DNA of 64,000 bases from Rhynochetos jubatus. Taxonomy: Eukaryota; Chordata; Aves; Eurypygiformes; Rhynochetidae. Shown here piece by piece: positions 37,601-49,450 of the stretch. The stretch is taken from assembly GCA_027574665.1 (NCBI GenBank), contig CM050648.1:65303363-65367362 (forward strand). The letters run 5' to 3'. Positions within the stretch are counted from its first letter, which is position 1. Every line of letters begins with the position of its first letter. The notes under the pieces are model-generated. The model was not told the DNA's origin, made no database searches, and saw only the letters and a program-made list of their open reading frames with translations. A program made the position numbers and the translations under genes.

Positions 37601-40419
37601 TTGGGTTGTGGGTTTTTTACACTATTGTAATTACAACGTAATACAGCTATTGTCAGAAGTCATTGCTATCAGGGACGAAGCCGTTTTTAAGGCCAGCAGA
37701 ATTTGAATGCTAGGACACAAACCTGGAGTCAGCTGAATCCTGAATAACAGGTCAGGACAAAATCAAAAACACAAAGGAAGTTATGCCCAAATCACAAAAC
37801 TATCATGTCTGTCATGTAACCTATCATTTCAATCCATTACAGCTTCTGGAAATGTGACATACTAAACATGAAAAATTCTTAACGCCTTGAAAAGGGATCC
37901 CAGGAGTCAAAGATCTGAATGTCTGGCCTCCCTACCAACGGAGAGGAGAGGAGAGGAGAGGAGAGGAGAGGAGAGGAGAGGAGAGGAGAGGAGAGGAGAG
38001 GAGAGGAGAGATACTTCATCTGTTTTAATAATGAATTGGTGACTCATGGAGTAATATTTGAACAGAACACCAGCTTTCTTACCAGCTTATAACTTCCTTA
38101 GCATTGCAGGAAGGAAGACTTAGATGGATTCTATTGGATCAACATAGTTAAATTTGATCAAATATATGCTAGGCAGCTTTTTAAAAGAAAACTCTAGTCG
38201 ATGCATGAATAAATGTGCAGAGCAAGCAATCAGTAAAGCCAGCAACGTTCCTGGAATAAACTGTTAGCTTCCATGTAGAGAAGCATGGAAGTGAGAGAAG
38301 TGTTTATTTTTTTCTTTATTTATTGTATATATATAGTTTAAAGAGTCTATATAAGTTGTTTCAAGTTCTGGAGACCTCCAAAGCATTGATGGACTCAGCG
38401 AGCACAAAGACAACTCTCAGAGGCTTGAATCTGCTCTAATCGATATTCCTTCCACCGCTGCACATTCTTCTGGGCCTTCAGATAGAAGGCTGAAAACCAC
38501 CGGTCTAACTGTAAAATGAACTCTTAAAGCCCTCAGCAAAGAACTAGCTCCAGAAGATGAGTAACATTATGTGTACAACAAAAATTTCCATCCAGTAACT
38601 TCTAGAAATTACTCAATATACCAGCTTTTTTTTTTTTTGTTAAGAGTTAAAAAAAAACCACTTCGCACTGTTCATTAATCATAAAAAGTGTGGAACTTGC
38701 ATGGAACATCTTTGTTCCTTGTATGGACTATTCCCCTAATTACCTAAGTATTGCGCTTTTTTTGGAGACAGGAGTTGGAACACCAACACTCAGAACTTTG
38801 TCGTAGGCAGAAGTTTTAACCACAGAATCTCTATTACTGCCTTCAGTCTGATTCAGGAGACACTTTCCTTAGGGACAACTTCTTGATATTTTCTAACAGA
38901 TGCTGGACAGACCAGCACCAGCAAACATCTATTTCAGCATTACCTCACCTGCTTTGTACAGGGTGTTATTTAAAAAACAAACAAACATTGTAGAGTTTTC
39001 TTTCACTTCCAGTGTCAATGATTCACTCTTGAAGAGGTAATAAACAGTAACTTTACAAGTTTCATTTTCTCTTTTTACTATTAGGCTAGACCCCAGAAAA
39101 TGCAGCTGACATACTGTACATAAGTGTATTCACAAGGCTGTCTTAGTTGTTATGTTTTCCTCTGAGTCCATAAAGTTAACGAATACAGAAAGTTCAGTAA
39201 AAACAACTTTCTGTCTTGCTGTTTAAAGGCTTCAGGGATGAAAATCAATACTCTCCACCCCAGGACCCATTCTCATGGCTGTTAAGACCAGCTGCTCTTC
39301 CACAGATAGAAATGGCTTCTGTGAAGTGACCCGAAGAACTGATGAGAGAGCTTCGGCTACTGTATCACCAAAACGCAGGCAAAACTCAACTCTTGATCTT
39401 TCCTACCTCAAACTTAGACAGCACCATCTCCACGTCTCTAAATGTCCTGAAGAAATTGCTACCCAGCTAAAAAATACAGTGCTGAGAAAAACTCAGGGGA
39501 AAAAAAAAAAAGCAGCTTCGCAATGAGGAATGAGAAATCCAAAACCGTACTTTGACATCCCTAAGGTGTACGTGAGACTCTACACCCTCAGACCACCCTA
39601 CAGATCGTCCTTCCCTAGCCTACTGAAACATTATAAACATTTTGATATTATAATCAACCATCAAATTGATGTATGAAAGGCAACAGACCAAGCCATGGTT
39701 TTCTGTATGTTTTTTTTACATTGAATTTATTTCCATCTTCTTACATTCAGGAACAAAGCCTTCCTTTCCTCAACTGTGACACGCCCACACCAAGCCCTGT
39801 GAACAAGACATTTCATCCGCTACAAGCCCCACTGCAATGCATCACAGTGACTACTCCCGACGTCATGGCTGAGACGCAAGGCACGCTCCTCACGTCAAGC
39901 CATAATTCCACTACTCTGCCGTCCATTCCGACAGTGACCCACGCCCACTACTTTGGGAAAAACATAGCACCATCCCGCTTCGGCCATGGGCAGTTTAAGG
40001 CCTTCCTGAACCAGAAGCAGCATCACCACCTCTGTGTTTAGAAATGCTTGGTGGACCTCTATCCCCGCTAATTTGTTAATCGCTGCTTTAACCTAATTAT
40101 TCAAACCACCTGCTGCAATGAGTGCCACAGCATAATTGTTTGCTTGGGCTTTTTTTCCTTTAAATGCACCTCCTCTTGCTTGTTTTTAAGCTTGCATCCT
40201 GAAGATTTCATTTTCCTTTATGGCTTACTACTGAGAAAGGAATCGCTATTTGCTCTGCATCCTCTTCTCCATCATCCTCGCCTCTGCAGAGAGCTATCAC
40301 ATTCCTTCTTCCTAAAATCTATTATTTAAGGTGAAAAACTTTGCTGTTCGCATATGAAAAACATTCCAACGATCCTTGTTCCCCTGTTCATTTTTTTCCA
40401 AATTCTGCGCCATCTTCCT
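34635..40419. other. AT-rich intergenic stretch with one microsatellite
   Basis: No gene recognised. It contains the (GGAGA)n repeat at 37940-38010 and several A or T runs (for example 35617-35636). An A-rich, TATA-type stretch at about 38325-38340 shows no accompanying transcript signal. Confidence 0.55.
37940..38010 (+). repeat. (GGAGA)n pentanucleotide microsatellite, about 14 units
   Basis: An uninterrupted run of GAGAG/GGAGA units over 71 bases with no visible mismatch. Long perfect pentamers of this kind are usually length-variable. Confidence 0.98.
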
Positions 40420-40865
40420 TTTGATAAGGTGGCCAAAAGTGCCTGCAGTTTGCAAGACAGATCTCCATGGATTCATGTAACAGCCTGATGGGGTTTTCTT
40501 TTTCTTGTCTTTTTTTTTTTTCCCCTTTTCTTTTCCTTTTTGCTCTTTCTACCCCTTCCTAATATTGTTCTGCTTGCCTTTTCGACCCCCACTGAGTACC
40601 GAGCTGACATTTTCACAGAACTATTCACAATGAGTCCAGGATCCTTCCTGAGTGATAATAGGTAATTTAGAGCGCATCACTGTGTACGTATAATTAGTTG
40701 TTTTTCTCCGCGTGCATTATTTTGCATTTATCAATTCTGAATTTCATCTGCCTTCTCCTCACTCAGTCACGCAGATTTGCAAGATCTTCTGCACTGCTTT
40801 ACAACCAGCTTTAGTTTTGATTTCTCTGTAAGCTTTGTCATTCCCCCCGTTCTCCTCAGACTGCT
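40420..40865 (-). mobile_element. Ancient CR1/L3-type LINE relic
   Basis: The complement resembles the ORF2 3' part of old CR1/L3 elements common in turtles, crocodiles and birds. Plus-strand landmarks are AAGGTGGCCAAAAGTGCCTG (about 40426), CACAATGAGTCCAGGATCC (about 40626) and TTATTTTGCATTTATCAATT (about 40717). GAATTTCATCTGCCTTCTCC follows at about 40739. It is strongly decayed, with a T-rich insertion at about 40498-40540, and much older than the CR1 copies with intact ATTCTATG tails. Confidence 0.72.
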
Positions 40866-40879
40866 TTTAAACATAAAAA

Positions 40880-41330
40880 TACAGAGACAGCTGCGCGGTG
40901 TCAGATCAGTGATCCCCCTAACCAAGCATTCTGTGCAATACTGACTAAAAAAAGATGCTTAGGCAACAGCGTCAGAAGACATCCCTGGAAAACTTTCCAC
41001 TCCCAACCACTCCTGAGTTTGCAGGCTGTGTCTTTACAGCTACCAACTCTTGATGGCTTGCATTTCCGCGTGGCCGTCTCCTTGGATCCAGGCACACTTC
41101 TAGTATTTGTCATGTCCTCGGGTGAGGAATTTCAGAGCTTAGCGACACACTGTGCGGAGAACCACCTCCTCTTGTTCTGAACCTGACACCCACCAGCTTC
41201 CTTTGGCACCACAGACACTCGGTCTCTAGTCACCCTCTGATGACACCCGTGATTCCGTGGACTTCTGGTTTTGAAGACTGAGCCATTTGTTAGCTATTTC
41301 AGAACAGATTTACAGTTTCTTTAGGCTCAG
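40880..41330 (-). mobile_element. Second ancient CR1/L3-type relic (3' region)
   Basis: The complement resembles the 3' terminal region of the same old family. The plus strand has GTCAGATCAGTGATCCCCC near 40899 and AGGAATTTCAGAGCTTAGCG near 41125. CACTGTGCGGAGAACCACCT near 41147 and CTTGTTCTGAACCTGACACC near 41172 follow. It lies to the right of the relic at 40420 although, in one reverse-oriented copy, the 3' end should lie to the left. They are therefore two insertions or a local rearrangement. Confidence 0.62.
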
Positions 41331-44300
41331 GCCCAAAATTTAACTATCGAGCAAACGGACTATGACAGCCAGACGGGCCATCAGCATTGTCCAACGCTTG
41401 TCTGGAAAAAAACTGTAGCGGTTATTTTCTCCCTGCTACTTGATCTCCTCACTCTCATTCAAACGTGAGCTACAACAGATCAGCAAGGTTCTTGTCCTCA
41501 GAACAGCTGCAACACTCCTGCAAGAGTTACTCGATTTTACTGTTGCGTTTCAACAATGAATATACTTTATATTTACAGATGTGTTACTAAGAATGGATGT
41601 GCAGAGGAAAGATGAAAAAAAAGCTAAATTTTTTAGAAACATTCTTCTGTTTTGCTTTTCTGCTTGACTTTCTATTGTCTCCTCTTCAGTTGGGATTTTT
41701 CCTCACCCAAAAAAACAAGCCTAAGTAGCATTTTTACCACTGGGCAGCCAAGTGAAAGTTCTGAGGACAGGAGTCATGAGGAAGACTACCAGAAACTGCA
41801 CAGGAATAGTGAACAAAATTTACACTCGTTTTTCCACACTCCCACACGCATTGTTATTTGGGCTTTTCAAAAAGAAACTTGAGATCATCCCCATCTACGT
41901 CCTAGTGCTTTCCCCCCGCCTCCCCCCCGGTCACTGTGGAAAGTCAAGATCGAAGCAAGTGAATTTTACACTTAATTCCGAGGACAGGGAGGTTTATAGT
42001 CACTCTGATGTGTTCCAGGAATTAATCCCTCAGTTGTGGGCGAGCTGCAGAAGCAGTTTGTCTCTCCCATTCATTCCCCATTTCACCAACAATGCCATTG
42101 TTCCCGTGGAATGCGGCTGTCATGAGCGAGCTGTGACTGCAGAAGGTGTTCCTTCGGGCGGCTTGGGCCATCGCCACCGAGCATTGTAAAGTCTAAGACC
42201 AAAACCAAAACCTTGTACTTGTCTTGGTACTCAGCGGGGTTACAGTGCAATGAGCAGAGCTTCGGGGTGATAGGCTTTCAGCAGCCTGTATTACGGAGGA
42301 GATTAATTGCTCCATTTTGCGTCAGCTTTGCAAATCTATACCATATGACCGGCTACTAAAAGTCAGTAGCCAAGCAGAGAACAAGGATTCGTAGCTTCTA
42401 AAGTTATTGTGAAATTATGGGGGGAGGGAGTGGTTCAGTATTTATACAAGCAAGAGGCACAATCTGAATTCAGGAAACTGTTTAAATATAAATAAATCTG
42501 TACAATTATGCATCCATGACTCTACTGAATCCCACACACTGTTCAGCCAAGAATTTATTTTAGCTTAATACTTAACATAACTCCTTTCTTCAGTTTTAAG
42601 AAACAATTAGGGCAGTTTTCAAAAAGAAAACATTTACTGTTCGTGTGAGAGTGCACACGTAAGCTCACGTCTTTACATCTACACAATCGTTATACCAGGA
42701 TGCGCAAGCTGATCTTTTTTTTTTTTTTTTACGAGGGTAATTCAAGCATCACTCAGAAATAGAGGTTAACAATCAGGTTTTTGTCTACGTTGTAGAATTT
42801 TGCAAAAACAAGCTCTAAATCAAACCAAGTCTTAATTTGAGTTGCAGAACTTCAGTATGGCATTTGCTATATTTTCTTCTGGTTCTTAGAAAAAAACTAA
42901 TCTTCCAATGCGCTTACTCCGGCCTTTACAACCTACAGGAGAACTATCCAATATTAACCAAGACTTCTTACCTTCCATTCCTCCTTTTTTTATCAGTCTT
43001 ACCAAGTTCTATCAACAACAATATATCGTTCAGTCACCCTACCCAACCATCTCCACCAGTAATTGGCCCAATATCCAAGTGATCACAGCCAAGAACAATC
43101 ACTTAAACCCTCAATCACCCATTTTCTAGCTTTTCCCCATCACTGACTGAGAGGATTCAAACAAAATTAAAACATACTGCAGATGGCTGCACTGGTTATT
43201 TCTACCTTTCGTTACTTTTGTAGCACTTCTTCCACAACTAGAGCGCAAGCAATGTTAAGTGCACCATCTACTTTTTAAGTATCATCAAATTGATTGAAAT
43301 AGAGCAATAAACTTATCCTGAAATAGAGCAATAAACTTATCCAAGTTAATTTCTGTAAGTAAGACTAAACACTAAGAATGCATCCAATACCAATACACTT
43401 TGACACATAGGATTGCAAGGGCTAGCACAATAGTTAGGGACACCCGTCCCACAAGGGAAGACCACATTGCCTTTCCTCACACCTCCATGAGCAAAATAGA
43501 GGGGACCAGTCATTCTCCAAATACTTTGAATCACGCTGGGGGAACGTGAAATGGAAAGCAGTCACCAGTCCTCCATGACTACTTGCTGCTCTATGGCTCT
43601 AGAGGCTTTAACATTAAAGGCAGATCGATTTGTTTCCTCAGAGAAGAAACGGAGACCACATCTCAGGTTTGCGTCTCCTTCCCAGGGCAAAAGTCTTGGA
43701 AGATGGAGCAGGTTGCAGACCAATTAAGTGGGAGAGGAAAGATCTACTCACTAGTAGAAAAGACCATCCTAAGGAAAGGCATGCACAAATCTCGTCATAC
43801 GTAAGTAGCTGTCTCTGTTACATGCCAGATCCCGGAGCAGAACTCCTTTCTAGTGTCTCTTCATGACTGAAGTCAGTTCTGAACGACAGTAGCAGAAGAG
43901 TGCGTAATGAAAAACAAATGTCAAAAAATGTTTAGAGAAAGGCTGAATGTAGCACAAGAAAAAGCCGCCTGCTTTAAAAACTGCCAGGTTTCATCAGCAC
44001 TTTTCTTCCACAAGGAGACACGCTTGAAAAAAAAGTAAATGTAAGTTTTATTAAAACCCTAGAAAGCTAACATGAATCACTCATTTTTAATACATAAATG
44101 AGCAAAACCAGTCAATTAGGGAAATATGAATTGGGAAAGTCCAGGCTGGCCTATTGTGGAAGGAACAAGACCCAAAACAGGGACTGGAAACTCTAGAGGT
44201 GTAAGGCAGAAGAGAGATTAGAGTGAAAAGAAGAACAGAAGGCAGAGAAACCAAGAAGGGCATTTTTAAGCGTGACCACAGACGTAAGCTGAAGGCTGAC

Positions 44301-44665
44301 ATTAACAAACCACATTATCTTGTGCTCTTCTGCTTACGACGTCCCACTCAAACCATGAAGTTAGTCCATTTTTACTTCTCATGAAAAGAAAAACAAGGGA
44401 ACAAGGAAAACAATGCCAGTTCAAACTTTTTTAGAACATGGAACCCTCACACACAGTATCGTTACAACATATTCAAGAACTGTATCAAGCCACACTTCTT
44501 TGTATTAAAATCCAGTTTAGTATTTGAATTACTATCGTGCACATTATATTCCAACCAAACATCTTTAAGTTAAATTTCTTCAACAGATGAAACATTTCTG
44601 GATAAGAAGCAATAAGAATTTGCTCAAGATAAACATTAGAAAACTTGCTCCTAGACATATCCTTT
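41331..44665. other. AT-rich intergenic stretch, no gene seen
   Basis: No recognisable gene. It contains a 16-base T run at 42715-42730 and the 24-bp duplication at 43295-43342. Confidence 0.55.
43295..43342 (+). repeat. Perfect 24-bp tandem duplication
   Basis: The unit TGAAATAGAGCAATAAACTT plus ATCC occurs twice with a 24-base period and no mismatch. Confidence 0.92.
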
Positions 44666-44891
44666 GGATATCAGGAAGAAATTCTTCCCAGAGAGGGTGG
44701 TGAGGCACTGGAACAGGTTGCCCAGAGAAGCTGTGGTATAGATGCCCCATCCCTGGCAGTGTTCAAGGCCAGGCTGGATGAGGCTTTGAGCAACCTGGTC
44801 TAGTGGAGGGTGTCCCTGCCCATGGCAGGGGGTTGGAACTAGGTGATCTTTAAGGTCCCTTCCAACTCAAACCATTCTATGGTTCTGTGAT
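44666..44891 (+). mobile_element. CR1 LINE 3' end fragment, young
   Basis: The last 226 bases of a CR1: ATATCAGGAAGAAATTCTTC near 44668, GAGAGGGTGGTGAGGCACTG near 44692, CCATGGCAGGGGGTTGGAAC near 44820. It ends with CATTCTATGGTTCTGTGA. It is nearly identical in its shared part to the copy ending at 9740, which implies recent insertion. Confidence 0.95.
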
Positions 44892-47800
44892 ACATCAGAG
44901 AAGGAATAGAATGCTTTTCTTTCTCTTCTTAAGAATATATCTGACATTGAATTCTGTAAAACAGATGGGCTTGACTTCAAAGATCAAAGTACCCAGTCTA
45001 CCTGAAGATAGAGAGCAAACCTTTCAAAGAAAAAAAGATACTCCAAGAAAGTACGGTTTATTTGTAAAGTACTCAAAGAACGTACAACATTGTCACAGTA
45101 GTATCGTATTTTCATATGGTCAAGTGCTGTTGTGAAAATATTTTTACTGTTTACCATTTCCAATGACAGAAACACTACCAATTAGCCTGATCACAGACAG
45201 CATCACCGTAGAAGACATTTATTCCCAGCATTGAGAATTAACAGATATCTGAGCTTGGGGAGACAAGGCCTTGGGAACCAGCACTGAGAAGTGACACAGT
45301 GTTAAAGTCTCTTTCCTTGGGAAAAGAGTTCACTGCCCACATGTCCTTTTGCTATCAAAAAACTTTAAATGGCCAACTAGTAAACCACCTGAGCCCTGTG
45401 GTGACCTTTAGGCATCAAATGGCACAAGGCCCACTAACGAAGAGCTCAGGATCAGTTTAATGGAAGCTTGCTAATGGTGGTTTTTGTTCAAATACATTTA
45501 AAGATTTCATTTTGTCCACCAGTGGCACCGTACGACTGTTCTCCCCAAAGTTCTCTTTCAGAAATCACAGAGCGGAAATACTAAGTCACCTTTTCCTGGA
45601 AAGGCAGCGCTGTGACTTGACTCCATCATGTTCAGAGAGAGGGGATAACGAGAGCTTGCTCATAACTAGAACCCTTCACCCTTTTCATCTGCCTCTAGAC
45701 AGCTGCTAATGACTTGGAATTCAGACTTTGGGGATGACTAGGTAGAGGCAAAGATACCAGCCATCCCCTTGGTGATGTTGCAGGTAGTCTACCCTATTGC
45801 AATGGTGGAAAACATCAGAGGAAATCTGTCACAGATAACTGAGCTGCTTCTAGTTTCCGGTCACCTGTGCTGCCACCCGTGATGTCTAGGAAAATTCTCC
45901 AGCAAACTACAAACCTTACAGCTAAAGCAACTACAGAACCACCAAGCTCCTCCCTGAGAATGCAGTTACTGAAGAAGCAAACCATTTTCCTTGAGAACCG
46001 AAGCCGGTCTAACCATCACATCTGAACTCCCGGAAGGCTGACACAGCTTCTGCATGATGTTCCACCAGACCAAGTGTATCAGAGAAGGGTATACCTCCAA
46101 AAGAAATGCTCCAACATCTCTAAGAAGTTCCTATGTCTGATGCGCCCTAGGAACCTGACTGGAGATTAGAAATGACAAGTACCACTACTCAACCCACCGG
46201 CAGTCGTAAAATTTTCACTTTATCTGCAGAAGGACAGAAATTAATTTGCCTACTCTACCAGGGCTACAGAATACATATAAAACTCCCCAAAGGCACAGAA
46301 CTCAGTGGAAACCCTGAATCACTGAAATGGCTAATTCTGTTAACTGGAGAAGCTGTTTTCAAAATTCCATTGATATAAACGTACAAGCATAACATCAAGT
46401 ATTTTATAACCTATCATTTAAGCAAACCGATCGAGTTTTACATGTTAACCTACAAGATGAAGCACAAAAATACCATGCACAAGAAAATAATTAAGATGGC
46501 TGGATTTCCTGAAACCCACACACCGTAAGAGTTATATTAAGTAAATCTGCTAGTTACATTTACTTTGTCACTGCTTTGCAAAAACTCTTACAGGGGAAAA
46601 AAAAACAAAACCTCACCTAGGTGAAAGCAGTAAGAGGCAGGAGAGGGCCAACAACTGTGACACTCCCCTGCCCAGAAAGCTTACAATAATTAAATCATTA
46701 CCTATTTTCTATCATGCAATTTAGCAATACTTTAAGCACTAGAATTAGGTTTCTTTTTCCAGAGTTGTTTTTCAATAGGTTGTTTATCCAGTCAAGTGGG
46801 CCTATACTTGAACTTAACCCTATACATTCAGGATGCAACTGGGATGCCCAGACACGAGAGCCAAACACGCTGCTTGCCCCTACACTTTCACCGGAAGAGG
46901 TTACTCAGCGACCTGGCAGTGCTGTTATCAACAGACCCAGAGATACTATTACCACCTAAACTGACCCCAGCATTTACCTATCCACCTGAATCCCAGAGAT
47001 ACCACATACTCACAAGAAAGTTGTCCCGATGCCTAAAGCAACAGGCAGGTATCTTCTTCCAAACATCACTGCGTTAGGTGAATGCATCATTGCCATATAA
47101 TGCTGCCATTATCTATGTGCCATGGATACCCAAGTCCGAACCTCTGCCAGCAAGAGAGATCGTATGAATCTTCCCTAGCGTACTTCAGGCAAAATTAGCG
47201 CAGTTCACCCAGCTGCTTGCTTATCCAACATTTACTCAAGAGCTGTGGGGGCGGTAACTCTGGCAGAGGAAAGGCAGCAAATCACTGGGGGAAAAGTTGC
47301 ATCTTCAGCCAGCACAGCTGCTTGCAAAATTAATTATCTTGCTACACCCCTAGCCCTGAGGGGCCCAATACATACTGACGACATTGAGACCAGCCATCAC
47401 AGCCACTTTTATACAGCAGACTACTGGTTAGAGTGCTTGCCCAGACTGCGAATGCGCTGCATTCCCTTCCCTCCTCAACCTAAAGGGATCCAAAAAAGCA
47501 TTGCCCACTTCCCAGGAGACTGTCACAGCTCAGTCTCAGTGACACTCCTTGTGTAGTGAGGAGTACATTGCCTGTATTTCTAACAGCTGGCTAAAATCAA
47601 TGTGGATTCCTTGACACTGGCTGGGATCTGGATCTCAGGCTAGAAGGAGCACAGCACAATCACGGTTCTGATATGCACTCCATCTCTACTGCACACGGAC
47701 TTGGGCCAACTGTACTGCAACCACTGAATTACCAACTCCAAGTCAGCACTTGTGGATGAACAACGGTTTAAAACACAACAAACTGCCGCAGCTCAGGACT

Positions 47801-48159
47801 TGCTGTGCAGACGGTTGAGAGGGGGAAGTGTCTGCATCACCTGCTGCTCAAGCACAGCTCACCCCTCTAAAAAGGGGTGCACTCCAGCATACAGGTGTGC
47901 TCTGGCACGCAGCTCCCCTACTCAGCAGGGCGGAGATATGGGCACTGGAGGGCAGGTCCTGAGGCTGCTCCCCTTCCCTACTGAGGGGAACCCCCACACA
48001 TCACTGCGAATGCATCCTTCGGTGGCATCATACCTACACCCTGACCTTCCCCGAAAAAACTACTGCGTGGGCAGTAGGGCACTAATTGCAAGGCCGTAAT
48101 TAAGCCACGCACAGCGAGCCATAATGCATTATCACCTCAGGAAGAGGAGAGGGCAGATT
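44892..48159. other. Intergenic approach to first CpG island
   Basis: No gene or repeat recognised. GC content rises gradually towards 48 kb. The open frames are short and unfamiliar. Confidence 0.55.
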
Positions 48160-48465
48160 CTACACGAAGGCAGGGACTAAGCGCCAGCAGAGGAGGCCCC
48201 GGCCGGCCCTCCCTACCCCCTCCAGCCGGCTGGCGGCCAGCGCGCAGCCCCCCGAGCACTCCGCCCCACTCAGGCCGCGGCGGGCTCCCGGCACAACTAG
48301 GCGCGGGGCGGCGAGGGCAGCCCCGGGCCCAGGCCTGTGGCCCTCCTCACCGCCGCTTAAGGCAGCGAGGCTGTGGTCGCCTCGGCAACAAGGCGGGCGG
48401 GCCACCCGCTCCCCGGGGAGCAGCGGCAACAGCCCCTGCAGGCCCGCCGCGGCCTGAGCCCGCCC
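48160..48465 (-). ncRNA. Possible first exon of a divergent minus-strand transcript
   Basis: If the minus-strand TATA-like box at 48491-48500 (reads CTATAAATAA on that strand) works, transcription would start about 30 bases downstream, near 48465. A start codon at 48427-48429 opens an 89-codon frame of arginine/glycine/alanine-rich, unfamiliar sequence. A splice-donor-like GCG|GTGAGG lies near 48350 on that strand and would interrupt this frame. A non-coding divergent RNA is the simplest reading. No sequence inside proves it is transcribed. Confidence 0.2.
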
Positions 48466-48490
48466 GCTCCTGGCACCCGCCGCCGGAAGT

Positions 48491-48604
48491 TTATTTATAG
48501 ATTGGCCGGATACGTGCTGACGTCACGGAGCGTACCGCCCCGTGCGTCAGCGTCAGGCGTACGTAATGGGAACGTGACACACGCACGGCGCGAGCTATTT
48601 ATAG
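48491..48604. promoter_or_regulatory. Compact CRE/MEF2/CCAAT promoter-like element
   Basis: Two MEF2-consensus boxes (YTAWWWWTAR) bound a 114-bp core: TTATTTATAG at 48491-48500 and CTATTTATAG at 48595-48604. Between them are an inverted CCAAT box (ATTGG, 48501-48505) and a full palindromic CRE (TGACGTCA, 48518-48525). Two adjacent half-CREs (GCGTCA, 48544-48549 and 48550-48555), TACGTAA (48560-48566) and ACGTGAC (48572-48578) complete it. The left box also reads as a good TATA box on the minus strand. CRE and MEF2 together are the hallmark of cAMP- and calcium-inducible genes. It could be a promoter in either direction or an enhancer. Confidence 0.7.
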
Positions 48605-49011
48605 CGGGCGAAGGCGGAGAGAGGAAAAAAATAAAAAAAAAAGGAGGTGAAAAAGGAGGCGCGCGGCGCTGGGGCCGTTTGTTTGCCCTCCGCACGCGCT
48701 GGGGGGCGGGGCCGAGCGCGCGGCGTGCCTGGCCCCGCCCCCGCGGCGAAGGGGGAAGCCGAGCGGCGCGCGGCCCTGACCGGTGATGCGGGGGGGCCCC
48801 GAGCAGGGGATTCCCCCTCCCCGCCCCCCCGCCCTATCCCCGGGAAAAACCCCACGGAAAATAAAAAGCGTGAGAGCTTGGCCCCAGGCTTCCGGGAAGC
48901 GGAGCCGCCGGCCGGGCCCGGCGGTGCCGGCTCTGCCCCCAGAGCCCCGGCTGGGCCTGCTCTTGCCGCCGGGCTGCGTGGGCCAAGCAGCGGGGCCCGC
49001 AGAGCCCCGCG
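48605..49011 (+). ncRNA. Possible upstream alternative first exon
   Basis: If the right-hand TATA-like box (48595-48604) drives plus-strand transcription, the start would be near 48630. A donor-like CGCG|GTAGGT follows at 49011/49012, giving a GC-rich first exon of roughly 380 bases. This would fit a distal alternative promoter for the gene starting near 59.4 kb. The donor is only moderately good and there is no other support. Confidence 0.2.
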
Positions 49012-49450
49012 GTAGGTTCAAGACGCAGCTCCCGTGTCACCCCGGCGGCCGTACGCGCGGGAGGGAGCGGGTGCCCTGCGGGAAAGGGGACCGAGAAGGT
49101 GGCGGGACCACGGCCGGCACGGCCCGCCCTCGGCTCCTCTGTCCCCGGGGAAACCTGCTGGTTAGAGCGCAGCCTTCCCCGCCCGGGAGCCGGGCCAGGG
49201 GGTCGGCCAGGGTCACCGGGGGGGTGTGGGGGTGCCCCCGGCTGTCCCGGCAGAGGCGCGGGGACACCTGTTGGCGCCGCCGCCGCCGTCACGCGGCGCT
49301 CAGCTGGGCGGGCGCGCGCCGGGCCGGGCTCCAAAGCCTGCCGGCGGCGTCACGAGACCGGGCGCGCGTGCCGCTCCCGCCGTCACCTGTCCGCGGTCAC
49401 CGAAGGGAGGGGGGGGAGGGCGAAGGGGGGGTGTCAGCTTTGGCTTGATT

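Larger units (their letters stand above)
48160..49450. promoter_or_regulatory. CpG island 1
   Basis: A sharp switch from AT-rich to very GC- and CpG-rich sequence, ending just as sharply near 49450. CpG stays frequent in a bird genome only where it is protected from methylation, as at promoters. The island surrounds the motif cluster at 48491-48604. Long frames in all directions here (up to 221 codons) reflect GC-rich composition and carry no known domain. Confidence 0.85.

Noticed and set aside
38320..38345. TATA-like TATATATATAG run as a promoter
   Set aside because: Isolated AT-rich run with no CpG island, initiator or supporting motifs.
41752..42189. 145-codon plus frame
   Set aside because: No familiar domain, no promoter signal, and sequence composition like its surroundings.
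48783..49448. 221-codon frame and its overlapping partners in CpG island 1
   Set aside because: Proline/arginine/glycine-rich frames occur in several directions at once, as expected from GC-rich DNA with few stops.
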